A DNA stretch of 64,000 bases from JBHEBG01 sp046557915 (lineage in GTDB: Bacteria; Bacteroidota; Bacteroidia; Flavobacteriales; Flavobacteriaceae), in contig NZ_JBHEBG010000001.1 in NCBI RefSeq assembly GCF_046557915.1, positions 1,550,001-1,614,000 of the forward strand, written 5' to 3'. The notes under the pieces were generated by a model, which was not told where the DNA came from, ran no database searches, and was given only the letters and a program-made list of their open reading frames with translations. Positions 36,550 through 44,815 of the stretch are shown piece by piece. A program made the translations under genes and the position numbers. The first letter of the stretch is position 1; each line of letters starts with the position of its first letter.

Positions 36550-37515
36550 ATGGATACAACGGTAACTGAAGAAAACGTTTGGGGAGGTGGTAACCGACCC
36601 CTTGGAGCAAGTTACGGGAAATTGATGATGTGGTTTTTCCTTGTTTCGGATGCTTTAACTTTTTCCGGATTTTTGGCCTCATACGGGTTCTCAAGATTCA
36701 AATTCATTGAAACTTGGCCTATAGCCGATGAGGTATTTACCCACGTTCCCTTTTTTCATGGAAATTACCCCATGTACTATGTGGCATTCATGACATTTAT
36801 TCTTATTCTTTCCTCTGTTACCATGGTACTCGCCGTGGATGCTGGGCATAGAATGAAAAAGACCAGTGTTATTTGGTATATGTTCGCTACCATTATAGGT
36901 GGTGCAATCTTTGTTGGCTCCCAGGCTTGGGAATGGGCTACTTTTATTAGTGGTGATTACGGTGCTGTGGAAACCAAGGGAGGTAGAATACTTCAGTTTG
37001 TCAAAGCCGATACCGGAGAGCGGGCGGCATTGAGTGATTTTTCTAAGACGATCGCCGACGAACGTGTTGGACACGAACGCAAAAACGGAGTTTGGTTCTA
37101 TGAAGAGACCGCACTTCCCTCATATACCGTTAAAGAAGTTACAGAAGGTCTTAAGGCTAATCCCAATATTCTTATAAGGACCGAGACCATAGCTGAAAAT
37201 GGTGAAAAGACACTTTTGACCCGGGAAGAATCACTGAAAAAGATCAAAAGTGCAACCCAAGTAGTGGAAGGCGCCAATTTAATACATAACGAGTACGGCA
37301 GCCGCCTATTTGCAGATTTCTTTTTCTTTATAACAGGTTTTCACGGTTTTCACGTTTTCTCCGGTGTTGTAATAAACCTTATCATTTTCTTTAATGTTAT
37401 TTTAGGAACCTACGAAAGAAGGGGCCATTATGAAATGGTGGAAAAGGTTGGACTGTACTGGCACTTTGTAGATTTGGTATGGGTTTTTGTATTTACATTC
37501 TTCTATTTGGTATAA
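36550..37515 (+). CDS. Cytochrome c oxidase subunit III with a long inter-helix insert
   Basis: The 321-residue protein has five helices: about 24-46, 75-97, 106-131, 252-285 and 301-321. It also has subunit III motifs such as GSQAWEWATF, FFITGFHGFHVFSG and LYWHFVDLVWVFVF. A hydrophilic segment of about 110 residues (136-246), charged and with no obvious motif, separates helices 3 and 4. By alignment with five-helix subunit III topology this loop should face the periplasm. Ordinary five-helix forms are about 200 residues, so the insert accounts for the excess length. It is followed 13 bp later by the subunit IV gene and has its own promoter. Confidence 0.92.
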   Translation: MDTTVTEENVWGGGNRPLGASYGKLMMWFFLVSDALTFSGFLASYGFSRFKFIETWPIADEVFTHVPFFHGNYPMYYVAFMTFILILSSVTMVLAVDAGHRMKKTSVIWYMFATIIGGAIFVGSQAWEWATFISGDYGAVETKGGRILQFVKADTGERAALSDFSKTIADERVGHERKNGVWFYEETALPSYTVKEVTEGLKANPNILIRTETIAENGEKTLLTREESLKKIKSATQVVEGANLIHNEYGSRLFADFFFFITGFHGFHVFSGVVINLIIFFNVILGTYERRGHYEMVEKVGLYWHFVDLVWVFVFTFFYLV

Positions 37516-37528
37516 AAAATAATAATCA

Positions 37529-37912
37529 ATGGCGCACGAACATAAATTAGAAATATTTAGGGGACTTTTAAAATTTAAGTCCAATACCCAAAAAATTTGG
37601 GGAGTACTTATTTTCTTAACCCTGGTTACAGCAGTAGAGGTTGGTCTGGGTATAACAAAACCAGTAGCACTTACAGATTCCTATTTCCTAGGGATGAAAT
37701 TATTAAATTGGATATTCATCATATTAACATTGGTAAAAGCCTATTACATAGCATGGGATTTTATGCACCTTCGCGATGAAAAAAGTGCCTTAAGACGTGC
37801 TATCGTATGGACACCTATTTTCCTTGTTGCATATCTTATCTTTATACTGCTTTTTGAAGCAGATTATATTTACAATATATATAAGGATGGATTTGTGGCA
37901 TGGGACTTCTAA
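37529..37912 (+). CDS. Cytochrome c oxidase subunit IV (prokaryotic type)
   Basis: The 127-residue protein has three hydrophobic helices (about 24-41, 55-72, 90-108) and the family-like LVKAYYIAWDFMHLRDEKSA, typical of the small prokaryotic subunit IV (CyoD/CtaF type). It stabilises the oxidase complex. It follows subunit III by 13 bp and is closed by a strong terminator. Confidence 0.9.
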   Translation: MAHEHKLEIFRGLLKFKSNTQKIWGVLIFLTLVTAVEVGLGITKPVALTDSYFLGMKLLNWIFIILTLVKAYYIAWDFMHLRDEKSALRRAIVWTPIFLVAYLIFILLFEADYIYNIYKDGFVAWDF

Positions 37913-37930
37913 CGTATTATTAACAGAAAG

Positions 37931-37958
37931 AAAAGACGGTATAACAACCGTCTTTTTT
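37931..37958 (+). terminator. Rho-independent terminator after oxidase subunit IV
   Basis: AAAAGACGGT (37931-37940) pairs with ACCGTCTTTT (37947-37956) around a 6-nt loop and ends in T residues. The next gene starts about 70 bp later, so it either needs its own promoter or lies downstream of partial readthrough. A TATTTTTG -7-like element (37958-37965) overlaps the terminator end but lacks a -33 partner. Confidence 0.88.
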
Positions 37959-38025
37959 ATTTTTGTATGTACTTATTTTTCCTATTTCCATAGGATTAAA
38001 AAAAATTAATTTAAGCAGCTACAAG

Positions 38026-38658
38026 TTGAAAAAAGGCTTTGTTTTAGTAGTGTTGTTTATACTGCCCATAGTGGCCTATCTCTTTTTTGCTTCCGGGGTA
38101 AACAATTTTGGTAAATTACCCGTACTTACAAACACCATAAAAGATGTCAGCTTCTTGGATAGTGAGGTTACATTGAAGGACAAAATCACCATTTTAGGAT
38201 TTTTGGGCCGCGATTTGGAACTGAAAAAAGGAAATGCCTTTAATCTAAATCAAAAAATCTACAAACGCTTTTTTGAGTTTCATGATTTTCAATTGGTAAT
38301 GGTGCAACCAAAAGGTACAGAAGAAAAAGTGGCAACCCTTAAAAAAGAGTTGAGTAGTTTGACCGACATAAGGGGGTGGAAATTTGTTTTCGCCGAGGAA
38401 GACGAAATAAACGAGCTGTTCAGTACACTTAAAACGGATTTAACCTTAGATCGGCACATGGGTACCCCATACGTCTTTATTGTTGATAAGGACAAAAACC
38501 TTAGAGGAAGAACAGATGATGAGGATATTGGAACCAAGTATGGTTTTAATACCACTTCCGTAGCCGAATTGAATAACAAGATGGAGGACGATGTGAAAAT
38601 AATTTTGGCAGAATATAGGATGGCCTTAAAAAAGAACAATGCCAATAGAGATAAGTAA
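38026..38658 (+). CDS. Cysteine-free SCO/thioredoxin-fold-like membrane-anchored protein
   Basis: I take TTG 38026 as the start because it gives MKKGFVLVVLFILPIVAYLF, a clean N-terminal membrane anchor. The longer in-frame TTG at 37963 sits inside the terminator/promoter region. The 210-residue product has the order of elements seen in the SCO protein encoded 3 bp downstream: anchor, KITILGFLGR at the position of the SCO strand that leads into CxxxC, then MGTPYVFIVDKDKNLRGR with a cis-proline-like TP and the VDKxxxxRGR strand. It contains no cysteine at all and lacks the copper-binding histidine context. It is therefore probably a non-metal-binding paralogue or partner. The assignment to a thioredoxin fold is inferred from pattern and position only. 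Confidence 0.7.
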   Translation: MKKGFVLVVLFILPIVAYLFFASGVNNFGKLPVLTNTIKDVSFLDSEVTLKDKITILGFLGRDLELKKGNAFNLNQKIYKRFFEFHDFQLVMVQPKGTEEKVATLKKELSSLTDIRGWKFVFAEEDEINELFSTLKTDLTLDRHMGTPYVFIVDKDKNLRGRTDDEDIGTKYGFNTTSVAELNNKMEDDVKIILAEYRMALKKNNANRDK

Positions 38659-38661
38659 AAG

Positions 38662-39393
38662 ATGAAGAAAAATCAATACACATATGTCTGGGTCTCTCTG
38701 GTTATCTTAATTTTCGGAATCATATTTATACCTAAAATAGTAGACAGGGTAAAAACGGGCACCGTGGTAGAGCACGATCGTATGAACGTTATGGATAATA
38801 GTGAAGGCTTGGCTTTTATTATAAACGAAAAAGGACACAAACGAAAGGTTCCTTCTTTTGAGTTCATAAATCAGGACAGTCTCGTCATTTCAAATAGAGA
38901 CTACAAGGGTAAGGTTTACATAGTAGAGTTCTTCTTTACAAGTTGTCCTACCATTTGCCCCATTATGACCAAGAACCTTGTGGAAATACAGAATGAGCTT
39001 AAGGATTACGAAAACTTTGGAATAGCCTCCTTTACCATAAATCCCCGATATGATACGCCCAGGGTACTTAAAGAATATGCGGAGCATTATGGTATTACCA
39101 ATTTGGATTGGCATTTAATGACGGGCGAACAGGAAACAATTTACGACCTTGCCAATACCGGATTTTATATTTTTGCGAATGAAGTGCCCAGCGCTCCCGG
39201 TGGTTTTGAACATTCCGGAATGTTTGCACTTGTAGACAAAAATGGCTTCATCCGATCTAGGGTAGATAAGTTTGGCAATCCTATCATTTATTATAGGGGT
39301 ACCATTACTAGAGAGCAAGGGGAAAACGAAGAGGGTGAAAAACAGCAAATAGATATTTTGCTCGAAGACATTAAAAAACTGTTGGAGGAATAG
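38662..39393 (+). CDS. SCO1/SenC-family copper chaperone
   Basis: The 243-residue protein has an N-terminal anchor (about 8-25) and a periplasmic thioredoxin-like domain with all copper ligands: C95-x3-C99 in TSCPTICPIM and H184 in GGFEHSGMFALVDKNG. It delivers copper to the CuA site of oxidase subunit II or keeps its cysteines reduced. It starts 3 bp after the cysteine-free paralogue and is followed directly by a DUF420 gene. The long acidic C-terminus (EQGENEEGEKQQ) is unremarkable. Confidence 0.95.
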   Translation: MKKNQYTYVWVSLVILIFGIIFIPKIVDRVKTGTVVEHDRMNVMDNSEGLAFIINEKGHKRKVPSFEFINQDSLVISNRDYKGKVYIVEFFFTSCPTICPIMTKNLVEIQNELKDYENFGIASFTINPRYDTPRVLKEYAEHYGITNLDWHLMTGEQETIYDLANTGFYIFANEVPSAPGGFEHSGMFALVDKNGFIRSRVDKFGNPIIYYRGTITREQGENEEGEKQQIDILLEDIKKLLEE

Positions 39394-39395
39394 TG

Positions 39396-39929
39396 ATGGA
39401 CACAGTATCGGTACAAGAGAAAAAATTCAATAAACTAATTACTGCGGTCTCAATAATTGTTCCGTTGGTTGTGGCAATTCTCTTTGGGGTTAAAATACCC
39501 AACGTGGAACGTCTTGGTTTTTTGCCACCTATCTATGCTTCGGTAAACGGACTTACCGCTATTTTGCTGATAGCCGCGGTATTTGCCATTAAGAACGGTA
39601 AGAGAAAACTGCACCAAAAAATAATGACCACGTGCATCGGCCTGTCCGTATTGTTCCTGATTATGTACATCGCATATCATATGACTTCCGAGTCAACGGC
39701 ATATGGCGGGGAAGGTGCAATTAAGTATGTCTATTATTTTATCTTGATTTCGCATATTTTGCTATCGATTATTGTAATACCTTTAGTACTAAGGACATAT
39801 GCCAGAGCGTATCTGGGAAAATATGAAAGCCATAAGAAATTGGCAAAGATAACCTTCCCTATCTGGCTTTATGTGGCGATTACCGGTGTTGTTGTGTATA
39901 TGATGATATCACCCTATTATCAGGGTTAA
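39396..39929 (+). CDS. DUF420 membrane protein, probable oxidase assembly factor
   Basis: The 177-residue protein has five hydrophobic helices and the DUF420-type histidine positions KLHQKIMTTC, YIAYHMTSESTAYGGEG, ILLSIIVIPL and ESHKKLAKITFPIWLYVAITGVVVY. ATG 39396 is preferred over GTG 39393, which would overlap the SCO stop. DUF420 includes CtaM of Firmicutes, a factor needed for heme A-containing oxidases, so a role in maturing the oxidase here is likely. Its position directly after SCO supports that. The molecular function is not known. Confidence 0.85.
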   Translation: MDTVSVQEKKFNKLITAVSIIVPLVVAILFGVKIPNVERLGFLPPIYASVNGLTAILLIAAVFAIKNGKRKLHQKIMTTCIGLSVLFLIMYIAYHMTSESTAYGGEGAIKYVYYFILISHILLSIIVIPLVLRTYARAYLGKYESHKKLAKITFPIWLYVAITGVVVYMMISPYYQG

Positions 39930-39992
39930 TCTTAGAGGCAACCCACGATGCAAAACAAATGTAGTTTTGAAACATTTCTTAAGTAATAGTGT

Positions 39993-40205
39993 ATGAAGCG
40001 AGCTACAGTGATTATTTTTTTATTAATGCTATTCCTACCTCAATTCTCCGAGGCCCAGTGCGCTATGTGCCGTGCCGTATTGGAAAGCGAAGAAAATCGC
40101 TCGGCAGCGGAAGGAGTCAATAACGGTATTGTATATTTAATGGCTATCCCCTACGTTTTAATCGCTGGCCTATTCTATTTTATTTATAAGAAAATGAAGG
40201 CTTAA
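39993..40205 (+). CDS. Small CxxC membrane protein of the oxidase assembly locus
   Basis: The 70-residue product has a signal peptide or first helix (MKRATVIIFLLMLFLPQFSE), then AQCAMCRAVLESEE with a C-x2-C pair immediately after the likely cleavage site, and a second helix (IVYLMAIPYVLIAGLFYFIY) ending KKMKA. The CxxC would face the periplasm. I do not know a named family. The position after SCO and DUF420 suggests copper handling or thiol redox during oxidase assembly; this is inference. It lies 63 bp after DUF420 in the same direction and closes the cluster. Confidence 0.8.
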   Translation: MKRATVIIFLLMLFLPQFSEAQCAMCRAVLESEENRSAAEGVNNGIVYLMAIPYVLIAGLFYFIYKKMKA

Positions 40206-40316
40206 CCGCTCAGTTTTAACATTTTTTTTGGTTTTTTACTGTAACAATATCTTTTCCTGCTTGTCTTATTGTAATACATTTAGTGTTGCTAGTTTTTTTG
40301 AGCCAAAACTATTCCT

Positions 40317-41561
40317 ATGTTCGATATTGAGAGATGGCAGGAGATTTTTGATACCATCCGTAAAAATAAGTTACGTACTTTCCTTACAGGCCTTTCTGTT
40401 GCTTCCGGAATTTTTATATTGGTAATCTTATTGGGTTTCGGACAAGGGATGCAAAATGGTATTGAAAAGGAATTTTCCGCAGATGCCAGTAATCGGGTAT
40501 GGGTTTGGACACGAGTAACTACCAAGGAACATAAAGGACTTAATCCGGGACGCAGAATACAACTCAGAAATGAGAATCACCAGTACGTAACTACAAGATT
40601 TGCCGATGATTTAGACAAGAAATCAGCGGTTTTCAGGATCCGCGATGTTTTTGTATCCTATAAGGGAGAATCTATAGGGTATCCGGTGCAAGGTGTATCC
40701 CCCGGGTATCAGTTCATAGAAAACGACTACATGTCCCAAGGGCGTTTTATCAATGAGCTAGATGAAGAGAAGGTTGCCAAGATAGTGATAATCAGCAATA
40801 AGATAAAAAGAGAGTACTTTGGGGATGAGAATCCCTTGGAGGAATATTTAGACATAAGCGGCATTAAGTTTAAGATTGTTGGGGTATATGGAGATCCGGG
40901 AGGAGAACGGGAAGAAGATCGTATCTATATCCCCATTACCACTGCCCAACGGGTTTTTAACGGCTCGGACAAGGTTAACAACTTGTCCTACACCTTACAG
41001 CCCGCCGCTACATTTGAGGAAGCAGTGGCCGAATCCGTTAAATTTACCGCTGGTCTTAAATCCTATCTGCAGGAAGCCCATACCGTTGCACCAGACGACC
41101 CAAGTGCTGTAAATACCTTTAATACCCTTGAAGAAGCCAAACGCTATTATGGACTCACGGGCAACATTAAATTTTTCTTTTGGTTTGTAGGCATCTGCAC
41201 TATTATTGCCGGTGTTGTAAGCGTAAGTAATATTATGCTCATAGTGGTTAAGGAAAGAACGAGGGAAATTGGTATTAGAAAAGCTATGGGGGCAAAACCA
41301 TGGTCTATTATAGGGATGATTTTGCACGAATCAATTTTTGTGACCGCAATATCCGGTTTTACCGGGCTTATTTTTAGTATGGGACTCTTAGAACTTGTAG
41401 GACCCAATGTAGAGGTAGATTACATTGTTAACCCTTCGGTAAATTTTACAGTAGCACTCTCTACCGTTATCTTGCTAATAGTGGCGGGAGCGATGGCAGG
41501 TTTTTTTCCTGCATGGCGAGCGGCCAGAGTACAGGTAATTGAGGCATTGCGAGATGAATAA
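40317..41561 (+). CDS. MacB-type ABC transporter permease (A1)
   Basis: The 414-residue permease has one N-terminal helix (about 20-42), a periplasmic MacB_PCD domain of roughly 220 residues, and three C-terminal helices in an FtsX domain with the coupling motif ERTREIGIRKAMGAKP. It has no ATPase domain. It closely resembles the permease at 44808 in its opening (W-x-E-I-F-x-T-I-x-K-N-K-L-R-T-F-L) and overall plan. It begins the exporter locus, 111 bp after the small CxxC gene. Proteins of this type act mechanically, pushing substrates through a TolC-like channel rather than moving them through the permease. The substrate is unknown. Confidence 0.92.
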   Translation: MFDIERWQEIFDTIRKNKLRTFLTGLSVASGIFILVILLGFGQGMQNGIEKEFSADASNRVWVWTRVTTKEHKGLNPGRRIQLRNENHQYVTTRFADDLDKKSAVFRIRDVFVSYKGESIGYPVQGVSPGYQFIENDYMSQGRFINELDEEKVAKIVIISNKIKREYFGDENPLEEYLDISGIKFKIVGVYGDPGGEREEDRIYIPITTAQRVFNGSDKVNNLSYTLQPAATFEEAVAESVKFTAGLKSYLQEAHTVAPDDPSAVNTFNTLEEAKRYYGLTGNIKFFFWFVGICTIIAGVVSVSNIMLIVVKERTREIGIRKAMGAKPWSIIGMILHESIFVTAISGFTGLIFSMGLLELVGPNVEVDYIVNPSVNFTVALSTVILLIVAGAMAGFFPAWRAARVQVIEALRDE

Positions 41562-41580
41562 TAAATGACAATAGAACACC

Positions 41581-42840
41581 ATGTTCAATAGGGATCGTTG
41601 GAAAGAAATTTTAGAAGTACTTACCAGTAACTGGTTTAGGACAGTGCTTACCGCTTTCGGGGTGTTTTGGGGTATACTTATCCTGATTATACTTTTAGCC
41701 GCCGGTAAAGGCTTGGAAAATGGTATAAAATTAGACTTTGGGGATACCGCTACCAATACTATGTTCATGTGGTCTAGAGACACAACCAAACCCTATAAAG
41801 GCCTACCCAAAGGAAGAGATTACGATTTTAAGATCGATGATGTACAGTCTATCCAAGATAAGGTGCCAAACCTTCGATTTATATCCCCAAGAAATCAATT
41901 AGGAGGATTTAGAGGGGCCAACAATGTGGTAAGAGGAATAAACACTGGGGCATTTAACGTTTATGGGGACTACCCGGAGATTATTAACCAAGAGCCCATG
42001 ACGATTACTTCTGGCCGATTTCTGAACCATTCCGATATAAGGGAAAAAAGGAAAATTGCGATTATAGGCGAGGGAGTGAAAAGCGATTTGTACGAAAAGG
42101 GTGAAGAAGCCTTGGGAACCTATATTAAAATACAAGGGGTAAACTTTATGGTGGTAGGCACGTATAAAAAGAAGTCCAACGATGGCGATGGCGAGGAGGC
42201 GCAGAATCAGATCTTTGTTCCCTTTACATCATTTTCGCAGGCGTTCAATACTGGAAATGATGTAGGATGGATGGCCATAACCGCATATGATGGAACCTCT
42301 ATTACCAGTGTGAAGGAAAAAATTATGGAGGTTGTGAAAGAAAAACACAAAATTCATCCAGAAGATAACCGGGCCGTAGGCCATTTTGATCTTCATGAAC
42401 AGTATAACAGGGTAGAGAGTCTCTTTGGAGCCATGCGCTTAATTGCATATTTCGTAGGTATTTTGGTACTGCTATCGGGCATCATTGGGGTCAGTAATAT
42501 TATGCTTATCGTAGTAAAGGAGCGTACTAAGGAAATAGGTATTCGTAGGGCATTGGGAGAACATCCGTGGTCTATTAAACTACAGATTTTAATGGAGTCT
42601 ATTTTCTTAACAATTATCTCTGGTATGGCCGGGATAATCTTTGGTTCCTTATTTATATATGGTATTAATGCCCTTTTGGAAGCGAATGGACCCGTTGACA
42701 TGTTCGTAAACCCTAGTGTAAGCTTGGGCGTTGTGGTGGGAGCATTGATAGTGCTCATAATATCTGGCCTGTTCGCTGGTTTTATCCCGGCGCAGAGTGC
42801 CATAAAGGTAAGACCTATAGATGCCCTGAGAACTGAGTGA
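41581..42840 (+). CDS. MacB-type ABC transporter permease (B1)
   Basis: The 419-residue permease has the MacB_PCD plus FtsX layout, with the coupling motif ERTKEIGIRRALGEHP. It is more like the permease at 46039 than like its neighbour A1: both have the FGVFWGILI / IGVLWGIFI type first helix and the segment SFSQAFNTGNDVGW / STYKKLYNTGEDVGW. A1 and B1 would form a heterodimeric pair. It lies 19 bp after A1 and 61 bp before the first adaptor gene. Confidence 0.92.
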   Translation: MFNRDRWKEILEVLTSNWFRTVLTAFGVFWGILILIILLAAGKGLENGIKLDFGDTATNTMFMWSRDTTKPYKGLPKGRDYDFKIDDVQSIQDKVPNLRFISPRNQLGGFRGANNVVRGINTGAFNVYGDYPEIINQEPMTITSGRFLNHSDIREKRKIAIIGEGVKSDLYEKGEEALGTYIKIQGVNFMVVGTYKKKSNDGDGEEAQNQIFVPFTSFSQAFNTGNDVGWMAITAYDGTSITSVKEKIMEVVKEKHKIHPEDNRAVGHFDLHEQYNRVESLFGAMRLIAYFVGILVLLSGIIGVSNIMLIVVKERTKEIGIRRALGEHPWSIKLQILMESIFLTIISGMAGIIFGSLFIYGINALLEANGPVDMFVNPSVSLGVVVGALIVLIISGLFAGFIPAQSAIKVRPIDALRTE

Positions 42841-42901
42841 AAAACTCAGCACAAGTTCAAAATGAAAATCATCAATCAAATAAATATAAATTTTTAAAAC
42901 C

Positions 42902-44017
42902 ATGAAAAAAACAATCACTATAGTCATTCTGCTTTTCATTGTTGCGGCTTTTGGAGGGTCTATGTACTATCTATATCAGAAAAATGCGGAAGACCCAGTG
43001 GTCTATGAAACGGAACAACCCACAAAACAGACCATTATAAAAAAGACGGTGGCCACAGGCAGTATTCTCCCTTTGGAAGAAGTACTTATTAAACCTAATA
43101 TTTCTGGTGTAATCGAAGAAGTATACGTAGAAGGAGGCGATCAAATAAAAAGTGGCGACCTTATTGCAAAAATTAAGGTCGTACCAAACCTAAATGCCTT
43201 AAACGATGCTAGAAATGGTATAGATGAGTCCAAAATTGCATTGGACGATCAGCAACGAAATCTAAATCGCCAGAAAGGATTGTTCGATAAGGGAGTAATT
43301 TCTAGGGTAGATCTGGAGAGGGCTCAAGTAGCCTTTGATCAGGCTAAGCAATCGTACGGAGCTGCTAACAAACGATACGACATTGTAAAGACAGGTACGG
43401 CCAAAGGATATGGCAACGCTGCAAATACCTTGATAAGATCTACGGTAAGCGGAATGGTCCTAGAAGTTCCTGTTGAAGTTGGAAACCAGGTTATAGAAAG
43501 CAATAATTTTAACGAAGGTACCACCATAGCGGCCATTGCAGATGTAAACAAAATGATTTTTGAAGGTAAAGTTGATGAATCCGAGGTGGGTAAGATCTCC
43601 GAGGAATTACCTTTGGAAATTACTGTCGGCGCTTTGGAAGATATAGTATTTGATGCGGTTTTGGATTATATCGCCCCTAAAGGAAATGAAGAAAACGGTG
43701 CTATCCAATTTGAAATTAAAGGAACACTGAAGAAAAAAGATTCGGTTTTTATACGTGCAGGTTTAAGTGCCAATGCCTCCATTATTTTAGATCGTGCAGA
43801 TAGTGTACTTGCCGTTAAGGAAGCTTTAATACAATTCGATGACAAAACAAAAAAGCCCTTCGTGGAAGTAGAGACCGGCGACCAACAATTTGAACGAAAA
43901 GATATTGAACTGGGTATAAGTGATGGAATCTACGTTGAAATAAAATCTGGAATCGACGAAAAAAACAAAGTAAAAGTCTGGAACGAAGTGAAACCGGACG
44001 AATTTGCTCAAAACTAA
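42902..44017 (+). CDS. MacA/HlyD-type periplasmic adaptor (copy 1)
   Basis: This 371-residue membrane-fusion protein has an N-terminal helix (about 5-25), a biotinyl/lipoyl-like half-motif (LIKPNISGVIEEVYVEGGDQIKSGD), a short coiled-coil hairpin (about 97-145) and a beta-barrel domain (VGNQVIESNNFNEGTTIAAIAD). It joins the inner-membrane permease to the outer-membrane channel. It is strongly similar to the adaptor at 47338, sharing the segments ESNNFNEGTTIAAIAD and QSNNFNDGTTIAAIAD and the end pattern FERKD[IV]E-G-ISDG. A 96-bp gap with no clear promoter precedes the ATPase gene. Confidence 0.93.
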   Translation: MKKTITIVILLFIVAAFGGSMYYLYQKNAEDPVVYETEQPTKQTIIKKTVATGSILPLEEVLIKPNISGVIEEVYVEGGDQIKSGDLIAKIKVVPNLNALNDARNGIDESKIALDDQQRNLNRQKGLFDKGVISRVDLERAQVAFDQAKQSYGAANKRYDIVKTGTAKGYGNAANTLIRSTVSGMVLEVPVEVGNQVIESNNFNEGTTIAAIADVNKMIFEGKVDESEVGKISEELPLEITVGALEDIVFDAVLDYIAPKGNEENGAIQFEIKGTLKKKDSVFIRAGLSANASIILDRADSVLAVKEALIQFDDKTKKPFVEVETGDQQFERKDIELGISDGIYVEIKSGIDEKNKVKVWNEVKPDEFAQN

Positions 44018-44113
44018 CATTATTAAAAAAAAATTGGGTCTAATCTTGTAACTTTTTAACACTATTCCAGTCTTATTACCGGGTTTACCTCCTAATAGTT
44101 AATACAACTCACC

Positions 44114-44815
44114 ATGATTGAAATAAAAGATCTTCATAAATCCTATAAAATGGGAAGTAATTCCCTTCATGTACTTAAAGGAATTAATTTTAGTGTTGAA
44201 GAAGGCGAACTGGTGGCGATTATGGGCTCTTCTGGTTCGGGAAAGTCCACACTTCTCAATATTCTTGGGATGTTAGATGTGGCAGATGAAGGACAATACA
44301 ATTTAGACGGAGTGGTTATAAAGGACCTAAATGAGACCAAAGCTGCCAAATACCGCAACAAGTTTTTGGGATTTGTGTTTCAATCCTTTAACCTTATAAA
44401 CTATAAAAGCGCCATGGAGAATGTGGCCCTTCCGTTATATTATCAGAGGATGCCAAGAAAAGAACGCCAAGATAAAGCACTGAAATATTTGGATCAGGTA
44501 GGACTAAAGGAATGGGCATCTCATTTACCAAGCGAACTTTCCGGAGGACAAAAACAACGTGTTGCCATAGCCAGGGCCATGGCCGCGGAGCCTAAAGTGC
44601 TTTTAGCGGATGAACCCACGGGAGCTTTGGACAGTACTACCTCGTACGAGGTTATGGATTTGCTGCAAAAAATTAACGATAAGGGGAATACAATTTTGGT
44701 GGTAACCCACGAAGAAGATATTGCACATATGTGCAAGCGTATCGTATACCTTAAAGATGGGATCATTGTGGAGGACAAAAAAGTAAAACAAGTAAGGGCA
44801 TCGGAGTATGTTTAG
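44114..44815 (+). CDS. MacB/LolD-type ABC transporter ATPase
   Basis: The 233-residue ATPase has Walker A GSSGSGKSTLLN (about 38-49), Q-loop FVFQSFNLI, signature LSGGQKQRVAIARA, Walker B VLLADEPTGALD and switch histidine in VVTHEED. It is the only ATPase in the eight-gene locus, so it presumably powers both permease pairs. Its end overlaps the next permease gene by 8 bp, indicating translational coupling to copy 2. Confidence 0.95.
   Translation: MIEIKDLHKSYKMGSNSLHVLKGINFSVEEGELVAIMGSSGSGKSTLLNILGMLDVADEGQYNLDGVVIKDLNETKAAKYRNKFLGFVFQSFNLINYKSAMENVALPLYYQRMPRKERQDKALKYLDQVGLKEWASHLPSELSGGQKQRVAIARAMAAEPKVLLADEPTGALDSTTSYEVMDLLQKINDKGNTILVVTHEEDIAHMCKRIVYLKDGIIVEDKKVKQVRASEYV

Noticed and set aside
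37963..38025. N-terminal extension of the cysteine-free SCO-like protein
   Set aside because: The upstream TTG lies in terminator/promoter sequence, and the shorter start gives a normal membrane anchor.
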